64,000 nt of DNA from positions 78,612 through 142,611 of the forward strand of contig NZ_JAEULZ010000026.1 in NCBI RefSeq assembly GCF_016793485.1, in the 5' to 3' direction. This DNA is from Mesorhizobium sp. Lineage in GTDB: Bacteria > Pseudomonadota > Alphaproteobacteria > Rhizobiales > Rhizobiaceae. Below are positions 44,318 through 53,139 of the stretch, in pieces. The notes beneath the pieces were generated by a model. The model saw only the letters and a list, made by a program, of their open reading frames with translations. It had not been told where the DNA came from and searched no databases. Both the position numbers and the translations under genes were made by a program. How positions within the stretch are numbered: the first letter of the stretch is position 1; each line of letters starts with the position of its first letter.

Positions 44318-45439
44318 CTACGCTGCCGCGATCGCCAGCGCATGCTCACGCGCATTCTCGCGCAACGCATCGAGATGGATGGACTTGAGCAGCGCTGCCA
44401 GGTCGCCCTGCGCCTCGTGGCCGCCGACTTCCTTCAGCATCAGCCACGACACTTCCTGCGCGCCGGCGACGCGCTTGCCGTTAGCGACTTCCCGCCAAAC
44501 CTTGAGCGCCCTGATCAGCACGGCATGCACAACGTCCGAAAGTCCCGCCTTGCGGAACGCCGCGGTCAGCGCGACATCGCTTCCCGCTGCCAAAAGCGAG
44601 CGGATGCGCTGTTCCGACTGGCCGGACAACGCAACCAGCGCCGCGCCGAAGAAATCGACCTTTCCGTACGCGACGGCGCGGATGACGAAGCTCGCCGTCA
44701 TGTCGCCGCGTACGCGCAAATGCGTGACGAGCGCCGGATATTCTTCCACGCGCGTACTGTCGATCAGCGTCAGCGACGCCTTCACACAGGCATCCTTCAT
44801 GATCCGCTCGGCGCGCGTCGCGCCCATCAGCGCAACGACGAGCGGCGAGCCCTGCAGGGCTTCGCCGAGCTTCACCAGCAGCATGTGCCGGCAATCCGCA
44901 GGCAGCCGGGGATCGGCGATCAATGCCTCGCGCATCGCGCCTAAATGGCCGAAACGCTCGGCCATGCGGCGGAAGGAAAGCGGCGCGATCTCCGCGCCGG
45001 CATTGGCGATCAGCACCTTGCAGGCATCCGCCTCGCCGATTTCAGCGATGACCGCCGAAAGCTCCATCGACAAGGACGCCCTGTCGGCCACCAGCGATTG
45101 GGTTGCCTTTGGACCGCTCGCGACTCGCTCGATCAGGTCGGCGTCGGTCAGCAAAGGGGAGCGCGCCAGCACGACGGAGGCGACTTCCGGTTGATCCGCT
45201 GCCAGCACTGCAATGACCTGTGGCGGTGCGTGACGCGAGAGCGCCAGCGCCTCGGCCATGGCCTTGCGCACCTTTGCCGAAGGATCGTCGAGCAAGAGAG
45301 TCAGCGCGGCTTCCGCGGCGCAACGATCCTCGAAGGGCAGTTCGTGTTGCGCGTAGGCTCTCGACAGCGCGCCGGCTGCTGCCGCCCGTTCGGTTACCTT
45401 CGCAGTATTCGCCCATTTCAGAAAATGAGAAACGACCAT
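44318..45439 (-). CDS. DUF2336 domain protein
   Basis: The product has 373 residues (an extra in-frame ATG at 45442 is possible). It is a soluble, helix-rich alpha-solenoid-like protein with alanine- and leucine-rich repeats such as DDPSAKVRKAMAEALALSRH, RSPLLTDADLIERVASGPKA and DPRLPADCRHMLLVKLGEAL, as expected for DUF2336. Members occur in Rhizobiales and have no established biochemical role. It is monocistronic, convergent with the EamA gene. Confidence 0.85.
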   Translation of the reverse strand: MVVSHFLKWANTAKVTERAAAAGALSRAYAQHELPFEDRCAAEAALTLLLDDPSAKVRKAMAEALALSRHAPPQVIAVLAADQPEVASVVLARSPLLTDADLIERVASGPKATQSLVADRASLSMELSAVIAEIGEADACKVLIANAGAEIAPLSFRRMAERFGHLGAMREALIADPRLPADCRHMLLVKLGEALQGSPLVVALMGATRAERIMKDACVKASLTLIDSTRVEEYPALVTHLRVRGDMTASFVIRAVAYGKVDFFGAALVALSGQSEQRIRSLLAAGSDVALTAAFRKAGLSDVVHAVLIRALKVWREVANGKRVAGAQEVSWLMLKEVGGHEAQGDLAALLKSIHLDALRENAREHALAIAAA

Positions 45440-45596
45440 CAAAGCCGTAATGCCCCTCGCCCAACCCTGTGGCTCAGCTTCGAACCCTAGCCGGGAAATG
45501 GCTTACGATTGGTTAACCATGTTGCTGACGCCTTGCCGCCCGGCCCGGTGACGCATATTCCTTCGGTACCCAGATTCAGAACCTCGGGAGGATCGG

Positions 45597-46049
45597 ATGG
45601 CCGGGTTGCATCTCGAGGAGTTCCGGGTCGGCTCCGTCATCAGGCACGGGCTGACCAAGACCGTCACCGAAAGCGACAACATGCTTTTCTCGGTGATGAC
45701 GCTGAATCCACAGCCGCTGCACATCGATTTCGACTTCGCCTCCAAGAGCGAATGGGGCAAGCCGCTGGTCAACTCGCTGTTCACGCTGGGGCTGATGATC
45801 GGCATCTCGGTGCACGACACCACGCTCGGCACCACGCTCGCCAACCTTGGAATGACCGAGACGACGTTTCCCGCTCCAGTCTTCCATGGCGACACGATCA
45901 GGGTCGAGACGGAAGTCCTCTCCGTCCGCGAGTCAAAATCGAAGCCGGACCGCGGCATCGTCGAGATGGAGCATCGCGCCTACAATCAGAATGGCGTGCT
46001 GGTTGCGCGTTGCATCCGCCAGGCGATGATCCAGAAGAAGGCTGCCTGA
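45597..46049 (+). CDS. MaoC-like hot-dog fold hydratase
   Basis: The 150-residue single hot-dog domain carries the hydratase motif TLNPQPLHIDFDFASKSEWG (Asp/His pair replacing the usual D-x4-H), preceded by LTKTVTESDNMLFSVM, and KPLVNSLFTLGLMIGISVHD in the hot-dog helix region. It is related to enoyl-CoA and mesaconyl-CoA hydratases. The stop overlaps the ATG of a citrate-lyase-like gene (TGATG at 46047-46051), so the two probably act on successive CoA thioesters. The long upstream frame is not coding. A TTAACCAT motif (45512-45519) lies upstream. Confidence 0.88.
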   Translation: MAGLHLEEFRVGSVIRHGLTKTVTESDNMLFSVMTLNPQPLHIDFDFASKSEWGKPLVNSLFTLGLMIGISVHDTTLGTTLANLGMTETTFPAPVFHGDTIRVETEVLSVRESKSKPDRGIVEMEHRAYNQNGVLVARCIRQAMIQKKAA

Positions 46050-46924
46050 TGCGCTCGCTCCTGTTCGTGCCCGGAGATTCGGAGAAAAAGCTCGAAAAGG
46101 GATTCTCGGCCGGCGCGGACGTGATCATCATCGACCTCGAGGATTCTGTCGCCGCCTTAACCAAGCCAAAAGCGCGAAGCCTCGCCGCCGAAGCGATCCG
46201 CGCGCGTCCCAGCGGAGCCAAGGTTTATGTCCGCGTCAACGACCTCACCACCGGGCTGACCGACGACGACTTCGCGGCAGTCGTGCCCGCTAGGCCTGAC
46301 GGCATTGTCCTACCGAAATCGCAGGGCGGTACGGACGTGCAGCACCTGTCGGTCAAGCTGCGTGTCGCCGAGATCGAGGCAGGCTTGCCTGATGGCGGCA
46401 TTGCCATCATTCCGATCATCACGGAAACCGGGTTGGCCACGCTTTCGACCGCCACCTATCCCGGCTGCAGCCCGCGCCTTGCGGGCCTGACATGGGGCGC
46501 GGAAGACCTTGCAGCCGAGATCGGCGCACGCACCAACCGTAACGCAGAGGGCCGCTATACCGACGTGTTCCGCCTCGCGCGCAGCGTCACTTTGCTCGCC
46601 GCATCGGCTTCGGCGGTCGCGGCCATCGACACCGTCCATGTCGACTTTCGAGACCTCGGCGCGCTTCGTGCCGAATGCCTGGAAGCCGAGCGCGATGGCT
46701 TCACCGGAAAGCTCGCCATTCATCCCGCGCAGGTTCCGATCATCAACGAGGTCTTCACCCCGTCGCGCGAAGCCGTGGATCAGGCGAATGCGCTCGTCGC
46801 GGCCTTTGCCGATGCCGGCAACCCAGGCGTCGTCGCGCTGGAAGGGCGGATGTACGACATCCCACACCTGAAACGGGCCCAACGCCTGCTGGCCCGCGCT
46901 CGCGACGCGGGCGTCCTGGCCTAG
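46049..46924 (+). CDS. HpcH/HpaI aldolase family, CoA-ester lyase (CitE-like)
   Basis: The 291-residue TIM-barrel enzyme has the family sequence LLFVPGDSEKKLEKGFSAGA near the start, metal/substrate residues in IIIDLEDSVA, VYVRVND and LPKSQGG, and PIITETGLATL plus LTWGAEDLAAEIG with the metal-binding Glu and Asp. Family members cleave malyl-CoA, methylmalyl-CoA or citramalyl-CoA. Coupling to a MaoC-type hydratase suggests mesaconyl-/methylmalyl-CoA chemistry or citramalyl-CoA turnover, an inference. Confidence 0.87.
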   Translation: MRSLLFVPGDSEKKLEKGFSAGADVIIIDLEDSVAALTKPKARSLAAEAIRARPSGAKVYVRVNDLTTGLTDDDFAAVVPARPDGIVLPKSQGGTDVQHLSVKLRVAEIEAGLPDGGIAIIPIITETGLATLSTATYPGCSPRLAGLTWGAEDLAAEIGARTNRNAEGRYTDVFRLARSVTLLAASASAVAAIDTVHVDFRDLGALRAECLEAERDGFTGKLAIHPAQVPIINEVFTPSREAVDQANALVAAFADAGNPGVVALEGRMYDIPHLKRAQRLLARARDAGVLA

Positions 46925-47117
46925 GCAAGCACGATCGCCACATCCTTGACAGCACCGGCGTTATTTCCCATGTCTGGCGTTATGAGCCACGCGGAACGCC
47001 TTACCAGGTTTCTGAACAGGGTCTGCCCCATCGCGGGCAGTTGACCCCCGGCCCGGTCGTGTCGCGCCCGGCCGTGGGGCGTGACAGCCAAACCGCCTGA
47101 AACTGGCGGACGCTGGC

Positions 47118-47165
47118 AAAGGGTAGTCCGCATAGTGCGGCTCTCAGGCGACATCCACCCTTTTT
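47118..47165 (+). other. Long-stem hairpin region upstream of the first Rnk-like gene
   Basis: AAAGGGT (47118-47124) can pair with ACCCTTT (47157-47163), enclosing the small hairpin CCGCATAGTGCGG, and is followed by TTTTTAG. It could terminate the upstream transcript or attenuate the Rnk-like gene starting at 47214. Apart from this hairpin, the 289-base gap 46925-47213 shows no gene. Confidence 0.4.
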
Positions 47166-47213
47166 AGATTTAGCTCCGTCCGCCCTGCGGTACGGACCAC
47201 GATGAGGTCTGAC

Positions 47214-47639
47214 ATGACTTCCGATATCAGGACGCGGCGCAAGCCGCCCATCACATTTGGCCAGTCCGACTACGAACAACTGATGCGTCTCGCGGACTCC
47301 GGCGCCGGCAAACCCATCTTCGACGAGTTGCTGGCCGAACTCGAACGCGGGCGCGTCACACCGGACGCAAGGCTTGCCGACACTATCGTGCGGATGGGCA
47401 CGACGCTGCGCTACTCGACCGACGCAGGGGAGGACCGCACCGTCACGCTCGTCTTTCCGCACGATGCCGATATTTCGGTAGGAAAGATCTCCATCCTGAC
47501 GCCGATCGGCGTTGCCCTGATCGGCCTGTCGGCGGGTCAGTCGATCGACTGGGAAGCGCGCGACGGCCGCGTCCGCCGCCTGACGGTGGAGAGCGTGGAC
47601 GCCAGCAAGGCCGACACCACGCTCTTGCGCGCATCGTGA
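47214..47639 (+). CDS. GreA/GreB C-terminal domain protein, Rnk-like
   Basis: The 141-residue protein has a short N-terminal helical segment (PPITFGQSDYEQLMRLADSG) and a C-terminal FKBP-like GreA_GreB domain (ISILTPIGVALIGLSAGQSI). It lacks the long coiled coil of GreA, as in Rnk (regulator of nucleoside diphosphate kinase), which binds RNA polymerase. ATG 47214 is favoured because GAGG lies seven bases before it; an in-frame ATG lies at 47202. A second, diverged family member follows at 47773. Confidence 0.87.
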   Translation: MTSDIRTRRKPPITFGQSDYEQLMRLADSGAGKPIFDELLAELERGRVTPDARLADTIVRMGTTLRYSTDAGEDRTVTLVFPHDADISVGKISILTPIGVALIGLSAGQSIDWEARDGRVRRLTVESVDASKADTTLLRAS

Positions 47640-47720
47640 CATCGCGCTGTCGCATGGCGCTGTACGGAGGCTGCCTGATCGCATGCATCTAGCCCCTGCG
47701 CCGTCCCGCACGGCCAGGGG

Positions 47721-47769
47721 ACTTCTCCCGGATTTGTCAGCAACTCCGCCCACCGGCGGAAGGAGAAGT
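47721..47769 (+). promoter_or_regulatory. Predicted hairpin sequestering the ribosome-binding site of the second Rnk-like gene
   Basis: ACTTCTCC (47721-47728) is exactly complementary to GGAGAAGT (47762-47769), which contains the Shine-Dalgarno sequence of the gene starting at 47773. Between them is a tight hairpin TCCGCC-CACC-GGCGGA (47745-47760) stacked one base from the Shine-Dalgarno stem. A further hairpin (CCCCTG with CAGGGG, inner GCCGT/ACGGC) lies upstream at about 47695-47720. Confidence 0.5.
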
Positions 47770-47772
47770 GCG

Positions 47773-48252
47773 ATGCACAAGGACGCCTGCGTTCTCACCA
47801 CCAAGGATTTCACCATTCTCGAAGTCATGCTCGACCGTTGCGCGGATGCGGGCAATGCCATCGGGTCTCTTCTTCGCCGCAAGATCGAGGCCGCGACCGT
47901 CGTCTTTCGGGAGGACGTTCCAGCCGCTGTCGCGACACTGAACAGCCGCGTGACCTATCGGATCAACGACGGCGAGCCTGACAGCCGCATCCTGAGTCAC
48001 GACCGGATGAACGCGTCCACTGGGCTGTTCCTGCCGATAACGTCGCCGATAGGACTCGCATTGCTGGGCATGGCGGAAGGACAGCGCTTCGAAATCGGCC
48101 AGGACGGGCGCACCAAACACATCACCCTCGACGCCATCCTCTACCAGCCGGAGGCTGCCCATCGCGAACGCGAGGCAATCGCCAGGATGGCGACCCCCAC
48201 CATGAGGCGCGCTGCGCTGCGCCTCATTCCGGGTTCAGGCGGCGAAGGTTAG
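47773..48252 (+). CDS. Second GreA/GreB-domain protein, Rnk-like (diverged)
   Basis: The 159-residue protein has an N-terminal region (VLTTKDFTILEVMLDRCADA) and a GreA_GreB-like C-terminal domain (FLPITSPIGLALLGMAEGQR) parallel to the 141-residue protein just upstream, with about 35 extra C-terminal residues rich in Arg and Ala. It is probably a paralogue from local duplication that has diverged strongly. AGGAGAAG precedes the ATG, but that sequence is predicted to be paired with 47721-47728. It converges on the nitroreductase gene. Confidence 0.82.
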   Translation: MHKDACVLTTKDFTILEVMLDRCADAGNAIGSLLRRKIEAATVVFREDVPAAVATLNSRVTYRINDGEPDSRILSHDRMNASTGLFLPITSPIGLALLGMAEGQRFEIGQDGRTKHITLDAILYQPEAAHREREAIARMATPTMRRAALRLIPGSGGEG

Positions 48253-48256
48253 TGCG

Positions 48257-48841
48257 TCATCCCTTCCATGGGCCGTCATAGTCGGCGTAGAGGGCGGAAA
48301 CCTCAGGACGCGGACGATCGACGGGCTGGCCGCCATAGGTGCCGATATGCACGAATCCGACGACACGCTCGTTCGGCGAGAGCCCGAGGATCGCCCTGCC
48401 CTCGGGAACGTCGGAATACCAGTTGGTGATCCAGTTGGCGCCGTAGCCGAGCGCGTTGGCGGCGTGGATCAGGTTCATCGCCGCCGCGCCGCCCGACAGG
48501 AACATCTCCCATTGCGGGATCTTCGCATTGTCCTTCGGGGTCGAGATCACGCCGATGACCAGCGGTGCCCGGGAAAACCGCGTCAGTTCCTGTTGCCGCC
48601 TGCCCTCGGATAGCGGCCCTTCGCGCTTTTCCGCAAGCTCGACCAGCTTCTCGCCGACTGCAACGCGCGCGTCTCCCCGATAGAGAATGAATCGCCAGGG
48701 CGCCAGCCGGCCATGATCCGGAACGCGGCTGGCGGCCGTCAGCATTGTTTCGATCTGCGAATCAGTCGGCGCAGGCTCCTTCAACTCGGGTATCGGGGCA
48801 GAACTGCGAGTCAGTAGGTGGTCTATGACGGACATGGCCAT
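48257..48841 (-). CDS. Nitroreductase family flavoprotein
   Basis: The 194-residue FMN-dependent oxidoreductase of the NfsB/YdjA type is a dimer in the cytosol. Hallmarks are HLLTRSSAPIPELKEP, MLTAASRVPDHGRLAPWRFI near the start, the FMN region GAAAMNLIHAANALGYGANW and the ending VGFVHIGTYGGQPVDRPRP. YdjA-like members are short like this one. ATG 48841 or the in-frame ATG at 48835 could be the start; neither has a strong ribosome-binding site. Substrate unknown. Confidence 0.88.
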   Translation of the reverse strand: MAMSVIDHLLTRSSAPIPELKEPAPTDSQIETMLTAASRVPDHGRLAPWRFILYRGDARVAVGEKLVELAEKREGPLSEGRRQQELTRFSRAPLVIGVISTPKDNAKIPQWEMFLSGGAAAMNLIHAANALGYGANWITNWYSDVPEGRAILGLSPNERVVGFVHIGTYGGQPVDRPRPEVSALYADYDGPWKG

Positions 48842-49000
48842 TCGCTTTTTCTCCGGTCTGTTGGCTGAAGCGCGGCGGCCTGCTGCGTCTTGGCTTGGTT
48901 GGGTTTACGACGCCAGCGTCTGGCTGTCTTGACGCCGAGCGAGAAACACGGCTGGCGGTTTGGCCTTGAAATTGCCACCGGGTTAGGGTTCAACGCAAGC

Positions 49001-49981
49001 ATGACCGGAGGGGTAATCCGTCTTTTTGTCGTGTTCGTCGCGACAATCTTTTTCACTGCCCTGCCCGCGCTTGTAAGCGCGCAGGAGGGCGGCGACCCTG
49101 CGGCGCAGCTTCAACTCCCCTCCATTTCCAGTTTCGCGCCTGCGAATGACCCGTCTGCTCCGCTTGCGCTTGGCGGCGGTGGTGAAGTGACACTTTCGGC
49201 CAAACTCACCGAAGATGGAGAGGATATTTCGCGTGGGCTGGTGTGGAGAGTCTTCGGCCAAGAGGCTGGTCCCGATGGCAAGCTACCGCTGATTGCCTCG
49301 GCGCAGGGCGGCACCAGTTCCTTTCGTCTCGCCCCTGGCGGCTACCTTGTGCATGCGTCCTATGGCCGCGCCGGGGCCACGAAGCGCATAACGGTCGGCC
49401 GCGATGACAGGAGCGAGAGCCTCGTCCTCGATGCAGGCGGTCTCAAGCTCGACGCGACGCTCGCAGGCGGCATCCGCATTCCGGCATCCAAGCTCAAGTT
49501 CTCGATCTACGACGAATCCCCCGACGCCAGCGGCGAACGGGCGCTGATCATCCCCGATGTCAGCCCCAACGCGGTGGTGCGGTTGAATTCGGGAACATAC
49601 CACGTCGTCTCCACCTACGGGTCGGTCAACGCCGTCATACGCTCGGACATCCGCGTCGATGCCGGCAAGCTAACCGAGGCAACCGTCGAGCACAAAGCCG
49701 CTGAAATTACCTTCAAGCTGGTGCGTGAGGCTGGCGGCGAAGCCATGGCGGACACGTCGTGGTCGGTGCTGTCAGGGTCGGGTGATCCGGTCCGCGAGGT
49801 CGTCGGCGCGTTCGCGACGCTCGTTCTCACCGAGGGCGACTACACGATCGTCGCCAAGAACAAGGAGCGCATCTACCAGCGCGACTTCACGGTGCAGGCA
49901 GGGCGCAACCAGGACGTAGAGGTCCTTGCCACAGAGGCAAACGCTGTCAACAATATGGAAAACATGGAAGCCGCGGATTGA
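49001..49981 (+). CDS. Secreted protein with repeated beta-rich domains (326 aa)
   Basis: The signal peptide is clear (VIRLFVVFVATIFFTALPAL, cleavage after VSAQ near residue 28). The mature protein is beta-rich and contains three similar segments: around LRLAPGGYLVHASYGRAGA-type turns (FRLAPGGYLVHASYG), VRLNSGTYHVVSTYGSVNA and LVLTEGDYTIVAKNKERI. Each ends in a Gly-x-Tyr strand, like carboxypeptidase-regulatory/Cna-B-type folds. It is probably periplasmic. Function unknown. The open frame extends upstream of ATG 49001 without support. Confidence 0.75.
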   Translation: MTGGVIRLFVVFVATIFFTALPALVSAQEGGDPAAQLQLPSISSFAPANDPSAPLALGGGGEVTLSAKLTEDGEDISRGLVWRVFGQEAGPDGKLPLIASAQGGTSSFRLAPGGYLVHASYGRAGATKRITVGRDDRSESLVLDAGGLKLDATLAGGIRIPASKLKFSIYDESPDASGERALIIPDVSPNAVVRLNSGTYHVVSTYGSVNAVIRSDIRVDAGKLTEATVEHKAAEITFKLVREAGGEAMADTSWSVLSGSGDPVREVVGAFATLVLTEGDYTIVAKNKERIYQRDFTVQAGRNQDVEVLATEANAVNNMENMEAAD

Positions 49982-49996
49982 GCACAGGCTCGCCGA

Positions 49997-51397
49997 TCAG
50001 CACTCCACGACGTTGACCGCCAGGCCGCCGAGGCTCGTTTCCTTATATTTCTCGTTCATGTCGATGCCCGTCTGGCGCATCGTTTCTATGGCGGCATCGA
50101 GCGGCACGAAATGCACACCGTCGCCTTTGATCGCGAGCGACGCAGCAGTCACTGCCTTCACCGCGCCGAGCGCATTGCGCTCGATGCACGGAACCTGCAC
50201 CAGCCCGCCGACCGGATCGCAGGTCATGCCGAGGTGATGCTCCAGCGCGATCTCCGCCGCGTTCTCGACCTGCTCTGGCGTGCCGCCCATGACGGCGCAG
50301 AGGCCTGCAGCGGCCATCGCGGACGCGGAGCCTACCTCCCCCTGACAACCAACCTCCGCGCCGGAAATCGAAGCATTGGTCTTGATGATGCCGCCGACTG
50401 CTGCGGCTGTCAGCAGGAAGTCGCGGATGCTTTCCTGATCGGCCTCCGGGTGGAAATGCAGCCAATAGCGCAACACGGCGGGCAAGGTGCCGGCCGCTCC
50501 GTTGGTCGGCGCGGTGACAACGCGCCCCCCGGCGGCGTTTTCCTCGTTGACCGCCATCGCGTAGACCGCGAGCCAGTCGTTGGCGAGCAGCGGGTTCGGG
50601 CGGTTTGTGCGCCAGTCCTCGTTAAGCTTGTCGTGAAGCGCGCGAGCCCGCCTGCGCACCTTCAGTCCGCCCGGCATGATGCCTTCCTGCGAAAGACCTC
50701 GCTGGATACAGCCAGCCATCGCCTCCCAGATCGCATCCAGCCCTTCGTCAAGCCGTTCGCGGTCAAGGTGCACCTCCTCGTTCACGCGCTTCATCTCCGC
50801 GATCGACAAGCCGGCCTTCTTGGCCATGGACAGCATCTCGACCGCATTTTTGAAGGGATACGGAACGCGCTTCGAAGGCTTTTCCGGCCCTTTTGCCTTG
50901 AGCTTCTGCAATTCCTCTTCCGACACGACAAAGCCGCCGCCGATGGAATAATAAACGCGCCTCAGAAGAAGCCTGTCATCGGCGTCCAACGCCTGGAAAG
51001 CCATGCCGTTGGCATGCCCCGCCAGCGGCGTCTTGCGATCAAGCACGAGATCCACGGCGGGATCGAAACGATAGGAGGGGTGACCGGGCGGCGAAATGCG
51101 CCGCGCAGCCGAGATGGCAGCCACAGTCGCATCGCTCTTGTCGGGATCGACCGTCTGCGGCGTCTCGCCGGCCAGACCGAGGATCACGGCGCGGTCCGTG
51201 CCATGGCCGACGCCCGTATAGGCAAGCGAGCCGTGAAGGCTGACCGTAATGCGATCAACCTGCGCGCCGGCCGGACGCGGCCAGTCGCCGGACCGTATCT
51301 CTTCCAGAAAGCGTGACGCAGCGGTCATCGGGCCCATCGTGTGCGAACTGGACGGCCCGATGCCGATCTTGAAGAGGTCGAATACCGACAGGAACAA
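49997..51397 (-). CDS. sdaA: L-serine ammonia-lyase (single-chain, iron-sulphur type)
   Basis: The 466-residue enzyme converts L-serine to pyruvate and ammonia with a 4Fe-4S cluster. N-terminal beta domain: [20 protein letters not shown] (residues 4-23). Cluster cysteines lie in [20 protein letters not shown] and [19 protein letters not shown], and CAVMGG is nearby. Both alpha and beta domains are on one chain, as in E. coli SdaA/SdaB. It links with glycine cleavage in C1/serine metabolism elsewhere in the window but is not co-located. Confidence 0.94.
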   Translation of the reverse strand: MFLSVFDLFKIGIGPSSSHTMGPMTAASRFLEEIRSGDWPRPAGAQVDRITVSLHGSLAYTGVGHGTDRAVILGLAGETPQTVDPDKSDATVAAISAARRISPPGHPSYRFDPAVDLVLDRKTPLAGHANGMAFQALDADDRLLLRRVYYSIGGGFVVSEEELQKLKAKGPEKPSKRVPYPFKNAVEMLSMAKKAGLSIAEMKRVNEEVHLDRERLDEGLDAIWEAMAGCIQRGLSQEGIMPGGLKVRRRARALHDKLNEDWRTNRPNPLLANDWLAVYAMAVNEENAAGGRVVTAPTNGAAGTLPAVLRYWLHFHPEADQESIRDFLLTAAAVGGIIKTNASISGAEVGCQGEVGSASAMAAAGLCAVMGGTPEQVENAAEIALEHHLGMTCDPVGGLVQVPCIERNALGAVKAVTAASLAIKGDGVHFVPLDAAIETMRQTGIDMNEKYKETSLGGLAVNVVEC

Positions 51398-51549
51398 TTT
51401 CAGGCTCCGATCACGTTGCGGTTCGAACCGCGTTGGGGATGTTTCCGTTGTTTCGGCGCTTACGGCTTCGCATTCGCCGACTTCGGATGATCACGGCGCG
51501 ACATTGCGTATATAGTGGCTGCAAACTGGTGCAGGAAACGGGCCCTTTG

Positions 51550-52248
51550 ATGCTTTTGTCCACCGCCGATCTCGCAGCGCTTCTGTTTTTCCTTGCCATG
51601 TGGACGCTCCACGCCCTCGCCGTAGCGGGAAAGCTTGGCACCCGCGTCTCGCTCTCCACCGCAATGAACCGCCAACGGGAAATGTGGATGCGCACCATGG
51701 CGCGGCGGGACCTGCGCATGATCGACACCTCGATCATGCTCGGCCTTCAGCAGGGTACGGCATTTTTCGGGTCGAGCGCGCTGATCGCCATCGGCGGATG
51801 CTTCGCTCTGATCGGCTCCAGCGACCGGGTCATGAACGTGCTCGGCGACCTCCCGCTTTCCGCAGCCGCATCGCGTCCCGTCTTCGAGATCAAGGTGATC
51901 GGACTGCTGCTGATCTTCGCCTATTCGTTCTTCAAGTTTGGCTGGTCGTACCGCCTTTTCAACTACTGCTCGATCCTGATTGGAGCCGTCCCGGTGCAGA
52001 AGGACGAACCCGCTTACCTCGAGGAGACGGAAATCGCAGTCCAGCGGGCGGCACGTATGAACATCCTTGCCGGCACGCACTTCAATGCAGGCCTTCGTGG
52101 CATATTCTTTTCGATCGGCTATCTGGGTTGGTTCGTCGGCCCGATCGTCTTCGCGCTGACCACGCTCTGCATCTTCGCCGTTCTCGTCAGACGACAGTTC
52201 TTTTCAGAGGCCCGCGAGGCCGTGATCAGCGACAGACCCCTGCTTTAG
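51550..52248 (+). CDS. DUF599 membrane protein
   Basis: The 232-residue protein has four to five membrane helices (DLAALLFFLAMWTLHALAVA, SALIAIGGCFALIGS, VIGLLLIFAYSFFKFGWSYR) and the DUF599 region NRQREMWMRTMARRDLRMID. The function is unknown. Start ATG 51550. Its end overlaps the convergent YdcF gene by four bases (52245-52248). Confidence 0.87.
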   Translation: MLLSTADLAALLFFLAMWTLHALAVAGKLGTRVSLSTAMNRQREMWMRTMARRDLRMIDTSIMLGLQQGTAFFGSSALIAIGGCFALIGSSDRVMNVLGDLPLSAAASRPVFEIKVIGLLLIFAYSFFKFGWSYRLFNYCSILIGAVPVQKDEPAYLEETEIAVQRAARMNILAGTHFNAGLRGIFFSIGYLGWFVGPIVFALTTLCIFAVLVRRQFFSEAREAVISDRPLL

Positions 52249-53057
52249 GCCCGCGGCCCCGGGAAGACAGAGTCGATGCGGCCTGTAAACTTGTAGGCGA
52301 TCAGGCCGATCCACTCGCGAATGGCCATCGTTGTGGCTGCAAGCGAATCGGCGGGATTGTCGCGAAACACGCCGATCCCCTCCTGCCCCGACGTCCGATA
52401 ATCCACCGGCCACGGCGTAACAGGGAAGCCGGCCTTGCGAAAGAGACCGATCGATCGCGGCATGTGGAAGGCCGAAGTCACCAGCAGCCACGTCTCGTCC
52501 GGCCCTGGCGTCACCAGCTTGCGGATGTTCTCGACATTCTCGAACGTATTGCGCGACTCCCCTTCGAGAACCAGGCGGTCCTGCGGAATACCGAGCGCCG
52601 TGAATAGCCTGACGGCTGTATCGGCATCACCCTCGCCTTCCAGCATCACGGTGCCTGTTCCTCCGGAAATCACGATCCGCGAGTCCGGGTAGCGGCGCGC
52701 CAGCACGGCGGCTTCCAGATAGCGGTCGCCGCCGCTGTTGATGTCGTAGCCGCCCCGCGCCAGGTTGATGGCCCCTTCCAGCCCGCCGCCGAGCACGATG
52801 ATGCCGGCTACCTTGTCAGGCGTTGGCGGGCGCGGGAAGCGCTCTTCCAGCGGGTTCAGCATGAGCGCGCCAAGCGACGTCCAGGACGCGAGCGCCAGGA
52901 TAAGGAAAGACAACAACAGCGTGGCGCCGCGCAGCTTTCGCCAGCCGAACCAGCCGACAACGAACCACACCGCCAGCAAGAAAAGCACGAGATTGAGGGG
53001 CTGGATGAGAAACCAGAAGACCTTGGAGGCGTAGAAGAGAGGAGAGAAGTCGTCCAT
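52245..53057 (-). CDS. YdcF/SanA-type (DUF218) membrane protein
   Basis: The 270-residue protein has two N-terminal helices (FLIQPLNLVLFLLAVWFVVG and ATLLLSFLILALASWTSLGA) and a periplasmic Rossmann-like DUF218 domain (GIIVLGGGLEGAINLARGG, DSRIVISGGTGTVM, LEGESRNTFENVENI, LLVTSAFHMPRSIGLFRKAG). Homologues include SanA and ElyC, linked to envelope integrity in E. coli; the precise reaction is not known. The C-terminal part includes a possible third helix. Confidence 0.88.
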   Translation of the reverse strand: MDDFSPLFYASKVFWFLIQPLNLVLFLLAVWFVVGWFGWRKLRGATLLLSFLILALASWTSLGALMLNPLEERFPRPPTPDKVAGIIVLGGGLEGAINLARGGYDINSGGDRYLEAAVLARRYPDSRIVISGGTGTVMLEGEGDADTAVRLFTALGIPQDRLVLEGESRNTFENVENIRKLVTPGPDETWLLVTSAFHMPRSIGLFRKAGFPVTPWPVDYRTSGQEGIGVFRDNPADSLAATTMAIREWIGLIAYKFTGRIDSVFPGPRA

Positions 53058-53139
53058 TCCTGTCCCTTAAGCTTTCAGGCGCTGGCTGCTGCCGTGGATC
53101 AAGATTCGACTCCCGAATCCAGCTCCGGTCGGTTCTTAT

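Noticed and set aside
45505-45525. CtrA-binding site (TTAACCAT) upstream of the MaoC gene
   Set aside because: Only one half-site is seen, without the second TTAA at seven-base spacing, and such octamers are expected by chance in 64 kb.
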